Both the position numbers and the translations under genes were made by a program. This document shows positions 53,870-64,000 of a DNA stretch of 64,000 nt, in pieces. The first letter of the stretch is position 1. Every line of letters begins with the position of its first letter. Below the pieces are notes generated by a model, which saw only the letters and a program-made list of their open reading frames with translations, searched no databases and had not been told where the DNA came from. Source of the DNA: Echiichthys vipera (Eukaryota; Chordata; Actinopteri; Perciformes; Trachinidae); contig OY829661.1 in the NCBI GenBank assembly GCA_963691815.1, positions 24,907,500-24,971,499 on the forward strand. The letters run 5' to 3'.

Positions 53870-54628
53870 CCTTTTTTCAGATTATTCTTATACTTGTTTC
53901 ATACTTTTGGGATCTATAGCTCCTTAACACGTGGAAATGGATGTTCCCTAACTTCTAGCAGGCTGACAACTGTGGATGGATGTCTCCCACAGTGCTACCT
54001 GGAAGAGCAATCTTACCTATTGCAAGTCTGGTACATGTAACCTCCTGCCAAGCTGTATTGTTGGCTAATGGTGCCAAATGTTGCTTTTCTTGGAAAAAAA
54101 AAAAAGATTATTACTGTGGCTGCTCTCAGAAGAGGAAAGAATCATCCCAGTTGTCCTGAGCTATTACCCACAACATATCCCACTGATGTATCATCCCTGT
54201 AAGAGCTGACTCCTTCAGAATCACGAGTTGACCTTTTCTGCTGAAGCACAGAAAATGTCCCTGCATCCTCCACAAGTCCCCGTGTGATAAATCATTTATG
54301 GTAAACTCAGATTTGATCCAAACTTTTTTTTTTCTTCACTGTAATTGCAGATGTATCTGAGCTTGGGATGGGGTCAGTCAGATCTCCTTGGCTCAAAAGG
54401 AATACAACACTCACTTCTAGCTGTGCGGAGACAGTTTAGGGCGACAACAACGGAAAAAACAGCAGAAAGGAAAGGACAAAGGGGAGATAAAGATGTGTAT
54501 CTGTAGGCAGCAGTTGAACAGGTGCTTAGCTACTGTTGCTCTTATATACAGTATTTAAGGAGAATATCAAAACAACTCCAACAACTGAGAAAAAAGGAAA
54601 TTATTCCAGCAGATAAAAAGCTTAAAAA

Positions 54629-54955
54629 ATAGGGTTACCAGGCGTCCCTTGTGTGGACTGTCCCCTGGGAATGTCACCATGTTGTGTTAAAAACAAACCG
54701 CAGAGTGAATAAAAGAATAGGCTATGTCACGCGGCAAGAGAGACTGGGCAGCGGAGTCGAGCGGCTGACGTCTCAATCGCGTGGTGCTCGTTATTTTTTA
54801 CAACAGTTACCGTGGTCAAAATACATAAAACTGGGAATTGTTCCACTCTTTTATTTCACGGATAATAACGTTGGATGGTTTAATGAGATATCGACCGCCA
54901 AACTGGAAATATCCCCTGGTTTTCATTTCACAAATCTGGTCACCTTGTTGAAATA
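54629..54955. mobile_element. Possible MITE (GGGTTACCAGGCGTCCC ... CTGGTCACCTTGTTG)
   Basis: The left motif TAGGGTTACCAGGCGTCCC and the right motif CAAATCTGGTCACCTTG resemble the ends of a recurrent fish DNA transposon (TAGGGTTACCA and TGGTCACCCTA). The right terminus is degraded and no clear target duplication is seen. Confidence 0.4.
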
Positions 54956-55563
54956 GGAAATTTGTCTTGACAACCGCACTGTTACCGAGCTGATGGTCTG
55001 CTGAGCAACCCAGTGGCATTTATACAACTGGGCAGAGAGACTTGATGGAAATGGCGTCCTGTAGAAAAGGGGACGCAGCCAAGGCGTCATGGCACCGCAT
55101 CACGCCAGGAGACCTCAATGAGCGGCACCCATTTTTTACACACCACAGTTAAAAGGTTTTTCTTTAGTCATCTTCTCCGCACGTCCAAGTACGATCAGTA
55201 CATTTCTAGTTGGGAGAAGGAACCACACCTTTCTATGCAGATCTATAACAAACGGTGACAACGTTCTGATTTACGCCACTCTGTAAAGATTTTTATGCAC
55301 CCCGCTGTGGGCGGAGATTACTTCGGACTTTGTTTCTGGAGATCTTTTTGGCGGAAGGCCTTGAAACTTCACTGAAATGTACTTTTTTTTGGCTCGAGGC
55401 TTGGACAACAAGTTGTAACGCTGCCAAATCTTCCTCCAAAAAACTTTTTTTTGTTGTTCTCTATGTGTCCTCTCGAAACCTCACACGCTTACCTTGAATT
55501 TCTGAGTGATCATGTATTAATCCAGCACCACTTTAAACCAAGAATCTACTTTGCTGTGTATAG

Positions 55564-55581
55564 CCCCCCCCCCCCCCCCCC
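55564..55581. repeat. Poly-C run
   Basis: Eighteen consecutive C, prone to sequencing length error. Confidence 0.95.
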
Positions 55582-56652
55582 TTCTCTCACACGTATACCG
55601 TATATACACACACGTGCAAAATGCAAAAGACTACGGATCAGCTTTATAGTAATGTGTCGTGCACCACAAACATCCGTTTTCTAACTAACTGTGCCTCTCC
55701 GTGTGGGTTGGGTGTCATCAGAGAGTCTGACCAGAATGTCTCTTTATTATACAGTGCACCACATCAAAGAAAACTAGTATGTTATATGCAAGCGGTGTTG
55801 TTCATTGCCGTGCACAGTGCTCACCTTGTGTGCACCGCAGAGGTGTTTCCTAAGAACGCTGAAGCATTTAAACCTGTTATCTCCGATGCCAGGAACTTAC
55901 AGCGGCGTCGAGCTGACTGAAAAAAAGATTTGACCATCTGTCACCTGAGGACGCTCGGTGTGTCCGTCAGTGTCCTCTGCGTAAACTCGATGACTCAGAG
56001 AGCGCGTGCGTGCGAGTGTGTGTGTGCGTGAAAGGAGAGTTGTGTGTAACTTTTAAAGAAAAAAGAGCTGTATTGCGTGTCCTTGGAAAAACCAGCCTAC
56101 AGTAGTGCTACTATTTCAGCTTCTTCAGACGTGTGATGTAATGTGTTCTTCTCACAGCCTCCTATCTTAAGACCTGCGTTGCTTGGGAGAAAATAGAAAA
56201 CAATGCTACCTTGAGTAAAAAAGTATATCAAGTTCATCAAACGTGGTGCAAGTTTAATTCAACACTTTGTTTCTTTATTTTGCTGTTTTCTATTTCCCTG
56301 TTTTTTTTTAATTCCAGGATGAAATCTACTGCCTTTTTAAATCTTATTCTCATGTCACGCTATTTATCGACCCAAACTGCTGGAAATATCTAGTAATTAT
56401 GATTTTATCCTTTAACTGGTTATGTATACAGTGCGATGCATTTCTATATGTTTGATTTGAAACATCTTAATACCAAGTATGGGATCGAGGTTTGATTTAC
56501 GTGCTCTGTGGATGTTTATGTTAAAAAGGTGAAAAGTGTGACAGTCATGCTGCTTACCACCGGTGATGTTCCCTTACAGCCAAGTCGTGTGTTTTTTCTT
56601 CTCTTTCTCAAAGATTTGCCATTTTGAAAGTGTATATACTGTATTGTGTTGA

Positions 56653-56658
56653 AATAAA
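56653..56658 (+). terminator. Candidate poly(A) signal of unc5d
   Basis: AATAAA in the context TGTATTGTGTTGAAATAAATATG, with GT/T-rich sequence following (TTTATCTTTGGTTTCT). It is the best poly(A)-like context between the stop codon and the next SINE. Not proven; AATAAA at 58117-58122 is an alternative. Confidence 0.4.
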
Positions 56659-56778
56659 TATGCAGTTGAAAGCATACGATTGGCACTGTTTATCTTTGGT
56701 TTCTACATCTTAAAGTTACTACGAGGAACTTTCATTTTGTGTTGATTTTGGCGAGACGAAAGCCAAAGTGTTCCATGA

Positions 56779-56810
56779 CCACCACCACCACCACCACCAC
56801 CACCGCCACC
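56779..56810. repeat. (CAC)n microsatellite
   Basis: About ten CAC/ACC units with one CGC interruption. Confidence 0.93.
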
Positions 56811-56937
56811 TCAGGTCGTAAAGATGTGCAGCTGCCAGACCCCCATTAGCAAAGAAAAGAAAGTTCAACAGTCTGCTAGTGATGGAAACTACGGGTCAAC
56901 GAATGGGAGCTGGATATCATGGCTCCGTTCTGTTCTG

Positions 56938-57333
56938 AAGAAGAAGAATTACTTTTATTCATCCCGCAAGGGTAATTCAATTTTTCACTCTGTTATTATT
57001 CATGCTACACACACACACATGCACAAACAGGACCTATATACATGCAATGGAGAGATGTCAGAGCAAGGGGGCTGCCAATGGATCAGCGCCCCGAGCAGTT
57101 GGGGGTTTGGTGCCTTGCTCAACAATACCTCAGCAGTGCCCAGGAGATGAACTGGCACCTCTCCAGCCACTAGGAAGTAAGCAAAAGCACAGGAACTTGG
57201 CTTGAGTCTTAAAGACTTGTAGCATTTATTCACAGTCCACGCTCCATTCATGGTCCACACAGGGACTCAAACCGACTATCCTACGGTTCCCAGCTGAGTC
57301 CCCTATGAACGACAGGAGCTTATACTGTCGCCC
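56938..57333 (-). repeat. tRNA-derived SINE, family 2, copy 2
   Basis: Minus-strand copy. Its 3' end is the GAAGAAGAAG/ATTACTTTTATTCATCCCGC side at the left, followed by CCCCGAGCAGTTGGGGGTTT and GCCCAGGAGATGAACTGGCA. The head lies at the right (GGGACTCAAACC B-box, GGCGAC end). An extra segment of about 70 bp (roughly 57170-57238) interrupts it relative to the other copies. Confidence 0.85.
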
Positions 57334-58423
57334 TGATGCGTTCGAAAGAGCCGTCTTTTAAAGGGGTGGGGGTTACTATCTCTCTGTAAATATTGATCTG
57401 GCATTGTGCATGAAGCCTGGATAAAAGTGTCAATACAAGCGTGTTTGGTGTGTTGTCAGCTTTGTGCATCCTTGTCACAGAAGGGGGCGGTAGTGCCGCC
57501 AAACACTCGTGCCAGCACGAACCTAGAGCAGGAGGTGAAATTTGGGCACAAAGATACGACTCTCAAGTATGATTCGGTTTCCCCGGTTTTCAAAGCGAAG
57601 AGCCGTTCAAAAGAACCATTTTGTTTGCCAACGTCACATCACTTCAGTCTGCCCCGCTCCGTCCTGGTTCAGGTTCTCCAGTGTCTCCTCCAAGACAGCC
57701 TGGGACTCCAGCAGCGTGGTGTCAGTGTTTGCTACAGGAAGCGGCTGGTGAGCTCCAGCTCCTTCATTATTATTAACACAGTAAAAACAACATTTTATTT
57801 GTCAAACAACCAAAAAGATGTGACCTACTGCAACAACATATGACCATGCATTGGTGCCACTGTGACACTTAAACATAAAAGTGTCTAAATGAAGTAATTG
57901 AGTATTTGCATTACTGCAGTAATGAAGGTCACTTCCATGATAAATCTACAGTACCGCACACAGGTTGAGCGCTGTGGGCGTACCTGAACACTGAAAAGCA
58001 TTTCATTAACTTAATGAAATCCTACATTACACTGCTATAACACACTGAATACTGATAATGCAAATGTGTTTTTGCTCTAAACCTTTATGTTTTTACCTCA
58101 CCATCTGTATCTGGCTAATAAAGTCTAAAATGGTGTTTAATGTAGCAGAGTAATAGCATAAAATCCTATACAGTGGTTTATGTAATGCATCTTAGCATAG
58201 TGCTAAGCTTGAGTATAGTGAGAATATTTCTATTTTGCCACCTTTAAATAATAATATCAATCGTTATGAATTATAAACTTGCCAAACAAATTGCCTGAAC
58301 CAAGCAAATAGTTTTATGTGCTGTTTTTTTAATCTTCATATATGAATCAAAACAATCTGCCAGCATTATAAATAACTGATATTTCTCTGGCATCATTAAA
58401 CATCTACAATGCAGTCTATAATG

Positions 58424-58800
58424 AGCGGCAGAAGCTCAGTCCATAGGTGACTTGGCTGGGAACCGGAGGGTCGCTGGTTCAAGTCCCTGCGTGGACCATG
58501 AATGGAGCGCAGACTGGTGGCTGGAGAGGTGCCAGTTCATCTCCTGGGCACTGCAGAGGTGCTGTTCAGCAAGGCACCGAACCCCCAACTGCTCGGGGCG
58601 CTGGTCACTGGCAGCCCCCTCGCTCTAACATCTCTCCACTAGTTGCATGTATATAGGTCCTGTCTGTGCATGTGTGTGTATTTCGGGCCTGTGTGTGTGT
58701 GTGTGTGTAAAATGAAAAAAAAAATAGAGTGAAAATTGAATTTCCCCATTGCGGGACAAATAAAGGAATTCTTCTTCTTCTTCTTCTTCTTCTTCTTCTT
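58424..58800 (+). repeat. tRNA-derived SINE, family 2, copy 3 (full length)
   Basis: Head AGCGGCAGAAGCTCAGTCCA, B-box-like GGTTCAAGTCC, body GCCAGTTCATCTCCTGGGCA and CCCCCAACTGCTCGGGGCGC, 3' end TTGAATTTCCCCATTGCGGG with a long (TTC)n tail to 58800. The long intact tail suggests a comparatively recent insertion. Confidence 0.9.
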
Positions 58801-58935
58801 CTATAAAGATAGAAGCTTTACATGTAACTCAACTGACAGTAACGATTAAACCCCAACAGCAGATGGCACTGTATGCTTGATTCTTATGAAAGGTTATCTT
58901 GTCCAGGCATGTCTTGACATTTGGTGTGTGCGCAT

Positions 58936-58937
<2 letters not shown>

Positions 58938-58981
<44 letters not shown>
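58938..58981. repeat. (CA)n microsatellite
   Basis: About 22 CA units. Confidence 0.96.
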
Positions 58982-59490
58982 CTGTAGGTTGTTTCCATGA
59001 CATGAGGCAGTCACACAGGCTTGCATGTGTGCCCCTTTACAGTGTGGGTAGGGTCTACAGTCAGGCCTGGCACTCAGCAGCCAGCTACACCCTGTCTGAC
59101 AACGCCAAATGCAGCTCAGCGCTCACCCACGAGGCTACAGGAGCTGCAAGACTCTCATTCCATTTCCCATTCGTCACTTTGTCTGCAAATTCGGCTTGAT
59201 TGTAGGGTATTTATGATTAACCCTTCCCCACAGTGGAGCATTTAGTTAATTTTTATCTATGTTACCTGCTCTAGTTTAGTATCGTCACTCAACCGTGCAA
59301 ACCGTGCCCCCAGCCGGATGTCATCTGTCCCAGGAAGGCTGCAGGGTTTTCCAGCAGGCCTCCAGACGCTACACACACATCCCTGGCACAACCGGAGCCC
59401 TCTCACCCCGTCTAATACGCCCCACCCCACTCGCCTCTGGACAACTGCTCTGACTCAAACGGATTAAAGATGACTCTCTTCTCTCACTTT

Positions 59491-59494
<4 letters not shown>

Positions 59495-59568
<74 letters not shown>

Positions 59569-59575
59569 TCTCTCT
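59495..59575. repeat. (CT)n microsatellite
   Basis: About 80 bp of CT with one CCCT interruption. Confidence 0.96.
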
Positions 59576-60351
59576 TCTTTCCATGCCGGATGAAAGGCCT
59601 CCCAGACACCCACTCCATGCACATACCATTCAGGCCAGGACACACAGGAAGTCTATGTGCTGCATGGAGAGGAGGAGAGGCGGGGGACAGGGGGGGTGGG
59701 AAGTGGCGGAGGAAAGGAGGGAGGGCGCTCAGTATAGAGGGAGAAAGGGGGAGATGAAGAGAGGGGGGGGGCTAGTGAAGGGCTAAATGCAAGTCATGTG
59801 AAGCTCATGAGAACTAAACTACAAAAGCTGGAATCTTGTTTTCCTCTGGACAACTCGTTGCTGATATTGTTTTGTTTCATTTCTGCGTCTTTATGCTGTT
59901 AACGCAATCAGGGTTTTTTTTCCCCACTCACCATGGCAACTGCATTTTCATCTTCATATCCTACAACTTAACTTGTGATGAATGTTGACAAAAATAAACT
60001 ATTTCTCTGTGCCGATTACTGCGAAACAGAAGGTCAGTTATGTAGCTGACAGACACTTATTGATTGAGGCAATAAATCCTTTAGCATGCTTGCCGACTGT
60101 AAGTGTGTTGTGGTAATTGCCTGCTAACATTGTTGGCCTCTTCCTCTTATAAACTTTAGACGCAGTAGAGTCAAGCTACTGAAGTGAGTTGAATTCCTCA
60201 GAGTTGTTTGGCAGATTTGCCTTTTTTTCAGGAGGCACCATGCCATTTAGTTATGAGATTAGTTTCAGCCCAAATTCGCTGGAACTGTGAATAATTGCAT
60301 CACGTGGAATGGAGCGCTTAGTGCATTTGTTACTTTTACACAGGGTATTGC

Positions 60352-60354
<3 letters not shown>

Positions 60355-60407
<53 letters not shown>

Positions 60408-60420
60408 GTGGGTGGGTGGG
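60355..60420. repeat. (GT)n microsatellite
   Basis: A GT run with one TTTG interruption, ending GGGTGGGTGGG. Confidence 0.95.
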
Positions 60421-63400
60421 TTATTGGGTGACTGCAGCCCCAACTCGCAGGGAAAGGCGTCACGTCGCATGCTTTGAATTACTGTACTTCTGCGGCTGGT
60501 ATACAGTCTGCTGCCAACTGTCTCGCAGTGGATCAGACAGCTAACATCAGCACTGTGGGTTCTGCCACGAGTCCTCCTTTAATTCCCACTCGCTCTTTTT
60601 TCCAACACACTTTCTCTATTTTTGATTTCTTTCACCACCGTCTCTCACTTTCTCTCCATTACACACACACACACACACGCACATTAGTGGCTCACTGTCT
60701 TTATTTTTTAATCATCTCCACTCACTCAAACTTATCCGTCTTTAATATTTAATCACACCATTTTCCCCCCTAAATCACGCAGTATATACAAGGAAAAACA
60801 GACACCGACACCCACGCACATTCCAGCGTGCAGCTCGCACAAACACACAGATTTGTCCGTGTGTTTACACAGTTCACCCGGCAGCTAATCTTTATGGCAC
60901 TGCTGACTGAAGCCTGTCTTTTGTCGAAAAGGGCTTTTTAAAAAAAAACAGAGTCGGTCAGGTGACTAATCAGGCCACATTGCAACAGCCAGATCGCTGC
61001 CTGGCCCCTCCTGTGAATCCTGCCCAGGTGGTGCCAGGGAAAGTACTCATGACATCACCGCAAAAGGTTTCAACAAAAGACAAGCATTCCTCGCTCAATC
61101 GTAATCCACTTTGTTCATATTCAGCCCGACTTCAACCAGTCAGAACCAGTCAAGGAGCTTTTCTCTCACGCTCCCCTTTCTTAACCCTTTTTTTCTCTAA
61201 GTGACAAACAAACACCTCCAGGGCCTTCACACAGGTCCTTCACACAGGTCCTTCACACCGGTCCTTCATCTGTGCGTGTTAGGAAGTGGGAGCTGATTTA
61301 ACAATAAGACACTCGACAATGTATTTCCAGTATATTTTGCCAGGAATTCCTTCTCCATTTGTCTTCTGCCTTTGTCAAATGGCTTGAGGAACTTGTCATG
61401 ACCCGATTTTTCCCCCCACTGTTGCTAAGAAGTCATTGTTTTAAAGATACACAAAGGTACTCTCTATTCTTTATTAATATTCAGGCTTTTTCTAAAGCTT
61501 AATTCTTTCAATGCATCCTCATCAACATGTTCGTAACGCAAACAATATTATCAGCTTCCGTGTCAGGCTCCGGCCCCTCATCTCAGCACAACATTCACTC
61601 AGTGACCTTGCACCTTTGACTGTAAACAGGCTGTTATGCCTCTCTGGCTGCTGTTGTTGTTGTTGTCGAGAGTTCTCACAGATGATGTGCAGAAGGTTAG
61701 CTCCTTTTATAAATATGGCAGATGTCGGGAGCACAAACGGCTCAAATTAATGATTAAGCATGAAACAAAGTTTAATGTCCCGCATGTCTCGTCTCCAACA
61801 AAGATGTCGAGGTGATGAGAGGCTGCTGTTGTTCTTGTCGTGTCCCTGCTGTTCGAAGAATGTCCACGATTTCCTCTCTTTTGCTGCTATGAATACACTC
61901 TTAATGTCACTGCTATGCATTTTTCTTTAATTTTTTTAATCCAATCAATTGTGGGAAGTTCAAAACGGTCAAAATGAGGGACTTTTTCGGCGTTTCTGTT
62001 GATAAAAATAACGCCAAATAAGAAAGTTAATTCAGGGCTTGTGTCTTACATTTATCTAAACAGCTCCTTGTCGTTCTTTTTCCCCCCAACCTTCCTAAAC
62101 AGCAAGTGAAACAATACCAAGCGGGCGTCACAAGATAAGTTCCTGACGCTCAGGAAGGTTTCCCTTCCTTTTATTTTCTCTGCCTTTTCCTCCGCAGGTC
62201 ACTTCTGTAAAAAAAAAACTCTCCAACTCACCACCATCTGCTGTACAGTACGCACACATCCATACTTAAATATACAAACACACACACACACACACACGAC
62301 CGCCACACTGCTCCCACACAGGATATGCAAATGACTCCTGAGAAACAAACTTCCTTCGTTGGTAAAGTCAAATGTTCTCTCTCACGTTACAGACGATTAA
62401 CTGCAGAATTGTCAGTGATTTTTGTTATTTTGCAAGTCTACCATCTGAACTCATCAACCCAGTGGCCATAAATACGGACTTGCTCAGGATAAGCCTGCAA
62501 ATAACTCAATCATACACTTCCTGTTTTTGAGCACGTAGTCGGTGACCTCAGGAGGAGGAGCGCAGGATGTGGAAGATACAGATAGATCTTTCCTAGATAG
62601 TATTAATTGGGACACATTTTTAACTGGCAGGAGGGGATGGGATGCATCTGTTGTGGAACTGGATGTTGTGTTGTTTGTTCCAGAAAGGCTGAAATGATTG
62701 GGTGTAAAGTCACCGCCTTCTTCCAAAGCTAATAACAACAATTCTGGAGTATTTGTGTTACTTGCTCCTACTTTTTTTAGCTACAATCACGCTGATGACT
62801 TTTCCTTTTCTTTATCTGTTTCCAGTTTAACGGGATATTTCATGATTCAAAGTGGGGTTATATGAGGTATTTATCCATCCATGTACAGTATTGCCTACAG
62901 TAGATGGAAGTCAGCATGTCTCCCGTTTTGGAGAAGCAGGCAGGAAGACAGGCACGGAAGCTGAGCAGTGTGCTGGGGCATTTTACCAACCTATAAAATC
63001 AGTTTAAGTGTACATTGTATTTACGATATTTTCACAGCTTTACCTTGCCGTCAGACAGGGGGACCTGAAGCTGTTAATGACGCTCTCATCGAAGCCACCG
63101 GACTACTTTATCAAAAACAGGAATTTTACATTGCAGAACAGTTAGTTTATTTGCAGATCAGTTAGTTTATTTGTTGTTTTTTTTGGGCACAGTTCAGACC
63201 AAAGATTGCAGCTACTTTCAATATGAAGGCCTGCAACGTTCTGAAGCCTGCCAGTTCACACCAGCAAGACACGACGAGGAGGTGTATCATCTCCATAGCA
63301 ACGCCTCTTTGTACTACAGTCCAAACTTCTGACTTTTCAGGGTGTTTTTCATAGATGGATATAATTTGTAGCATCGTGAAATAGAAATGAGGACAGAGAT

Positions 63401-63426
63401 AGTGAAATACTTGCTACATCCGGGGG

Positions 63427-63725
63427 GGGCGGCAGTAGCTCCGTCCATAGGTGACTTGGCTTGGAACCTGAGGGTGGACTGGTGGCTGGAGAGGTGCCAG
63501 TTCATCTCCTGGGCAGTGCCGAGGTGCTGTTGAGCAAGGCACCGAACCCCAACTGCTCGGGGCGCCGGTCACTGGCAGCCTCCTCGCTCTAACATCTCTC
63601 CATTAATTGCATGTCTATAGGTCCTGTCTATATGTGTGTATTTTGGGCCTGTGTGTGTGTAACATGAATAACAATAATCAAATTTCCCCGTTGCGGGACT
63701 AATAAAGGAATTCTTCTACTTCTTC
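63427..63725 (+). repeat. tRNA-derived SINE, family 2, copy 4 (small internal deletion)
   Basis: Head GGGCGGCAGTAGCTCCGTCC. The B-box region is deleted (GAACCTGAGGGTGGACTGGT), the body GCCAGTTCATCTCCTGGGCA is intact, and the 3' end is CGTTGCGGGACTAATAAAGG with a TTCTTC tail. Confidence 0.87.
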
Positions 63726-64000
63726 AGCTGCATTTCTAGTAGAGATAAAACTGTGAAAATACCGTTTTCTTTCCCTGATTCACTGCTTTGTTCTCTGTCG
63801 CTCCCTATTAAGGGTAAAGCTCGCTCAACCCTCTCTCTCTATGACTCTCTTGAACTCTCCTTGAGCCTCCGTCCAAAACTGCCATTTCAACCAGCTGACA
63901 GTTTGTAATTGACTTGACCACCAGACTTTCCGAGGTAGTGGTACCAGCAACTCCCTCTCCTTCAAAGTTAAATTATCCTTTTTGTGTCAGTGTAGTCTGG

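Larger units (their letters stand above)
50017..56680 (+). other. unc5d: Probable long 3' UTR / 3' flank of unc5d
   Basis: No other gene is recognisable here. The first strong poly(A)-like context after the stop codon that looks like a transcript end is AATAAA at 56653-56658, which would make a UTR of about 6.6 kb; AATAAA at 54708 lies inside a repeat. Contents: a purine-rich GAGGAAGAGG stretch (50098-50140), the A/B duplication (50492-52327), an inverted repeat (53216-53312), a LINE tail (53592-53869), a MITE-like segment (54629-54955) and a C18 run (55564-55581). The UTR extent is inference; polyadenylation could be earlier. Confidence 0.45.
56681..64000. other. Intergenic region, no gene recognised
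   Basis: It contains three SINE family 2 copies, (CAC)n, (CA)n, (CT)n and (GT)n arrays and AT-rich filler. No exon of a neighbouring gene could be supported: the open frames here fall in repeats or lack similarity and splice context. G-rich sequence (GGGAGATGAAGAGAGGGGGG) lies at about 59690-59780. Confidence 0.6.

Noticed and set aside
1..64000. Prokaryotic-style systems (operons, CRISPR, phage, toxin-antitoxin) or endogenous viral genes
   Set aside because: No such signature; the sequence is consistently teleost-like with spliced exons, SINEs and MITEs.

Overview
The window is vertebrate genomic DNA, most likely from a spiny-rayed (percomorph) teleost. This rests on long introns, dense microsatellites, two fish-type tRNA-derived SINE families and many short non-autonomous DNA transposons. 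It contains no bacterial-style operon, phage, CRISPR array or biosynthetic cluster.

The one protein-coding gene I can support is the 3' two-thirds of unc5d (netrin receptor UNC5D/UNC5H4) on the + strand. Fourteen exons between 15474 and 50016 join in frame into a 758-residue C-terminal fragment plus stop codon. They encode, in order: the second Ig domain (15474-15648), two thrombospondin type-1 repeats (16699-16866, 19161-19325), an 11-residue juxtamembrane cassette exon (19668-19700), the transmembrane exon with a DVID motif (22592-22777), the cytoplasmic linker (26706-26855), the ZU5 domain (28969-29187, 29997-30081, 35065-35236), the UPA domain (38916-39146, 44432-44581, 46453-46617) and the death domain with the C-terminus (46884-47062, 49818-50016). 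The signal-peptide and first-Ig exons were not found and should lie upstream.

Layout: 1-15473 is upstream intron with SINEs, two DNA transposons, microsatellites and a 55-bp minisatellite. 15474-50016 holds the exons separated by introns of 0.27-5.3 kb, carrying a pogo-like element that retains a transposase DNA-binding ORF, several hAT-like elements (two with perfect 8-bp target-site duplications), a TTAA-flanked element and large simple-repeat blocks. 50017 to about 56680 is probably a long 3' UTR or 3' flank containing a rearranged local duplication and a LINE tail. About 56680-64000 is intergenic sequence with three more SINE copies and simple repeats.

I see no previously undescribed system. 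The points most worth checking are isoform-level (the cassette exon, a possible frame-shifting cryptic exon before the transmembrane exon, and six consecutive symmetric exons) and structural (the 3' duplication and the transposon relics).
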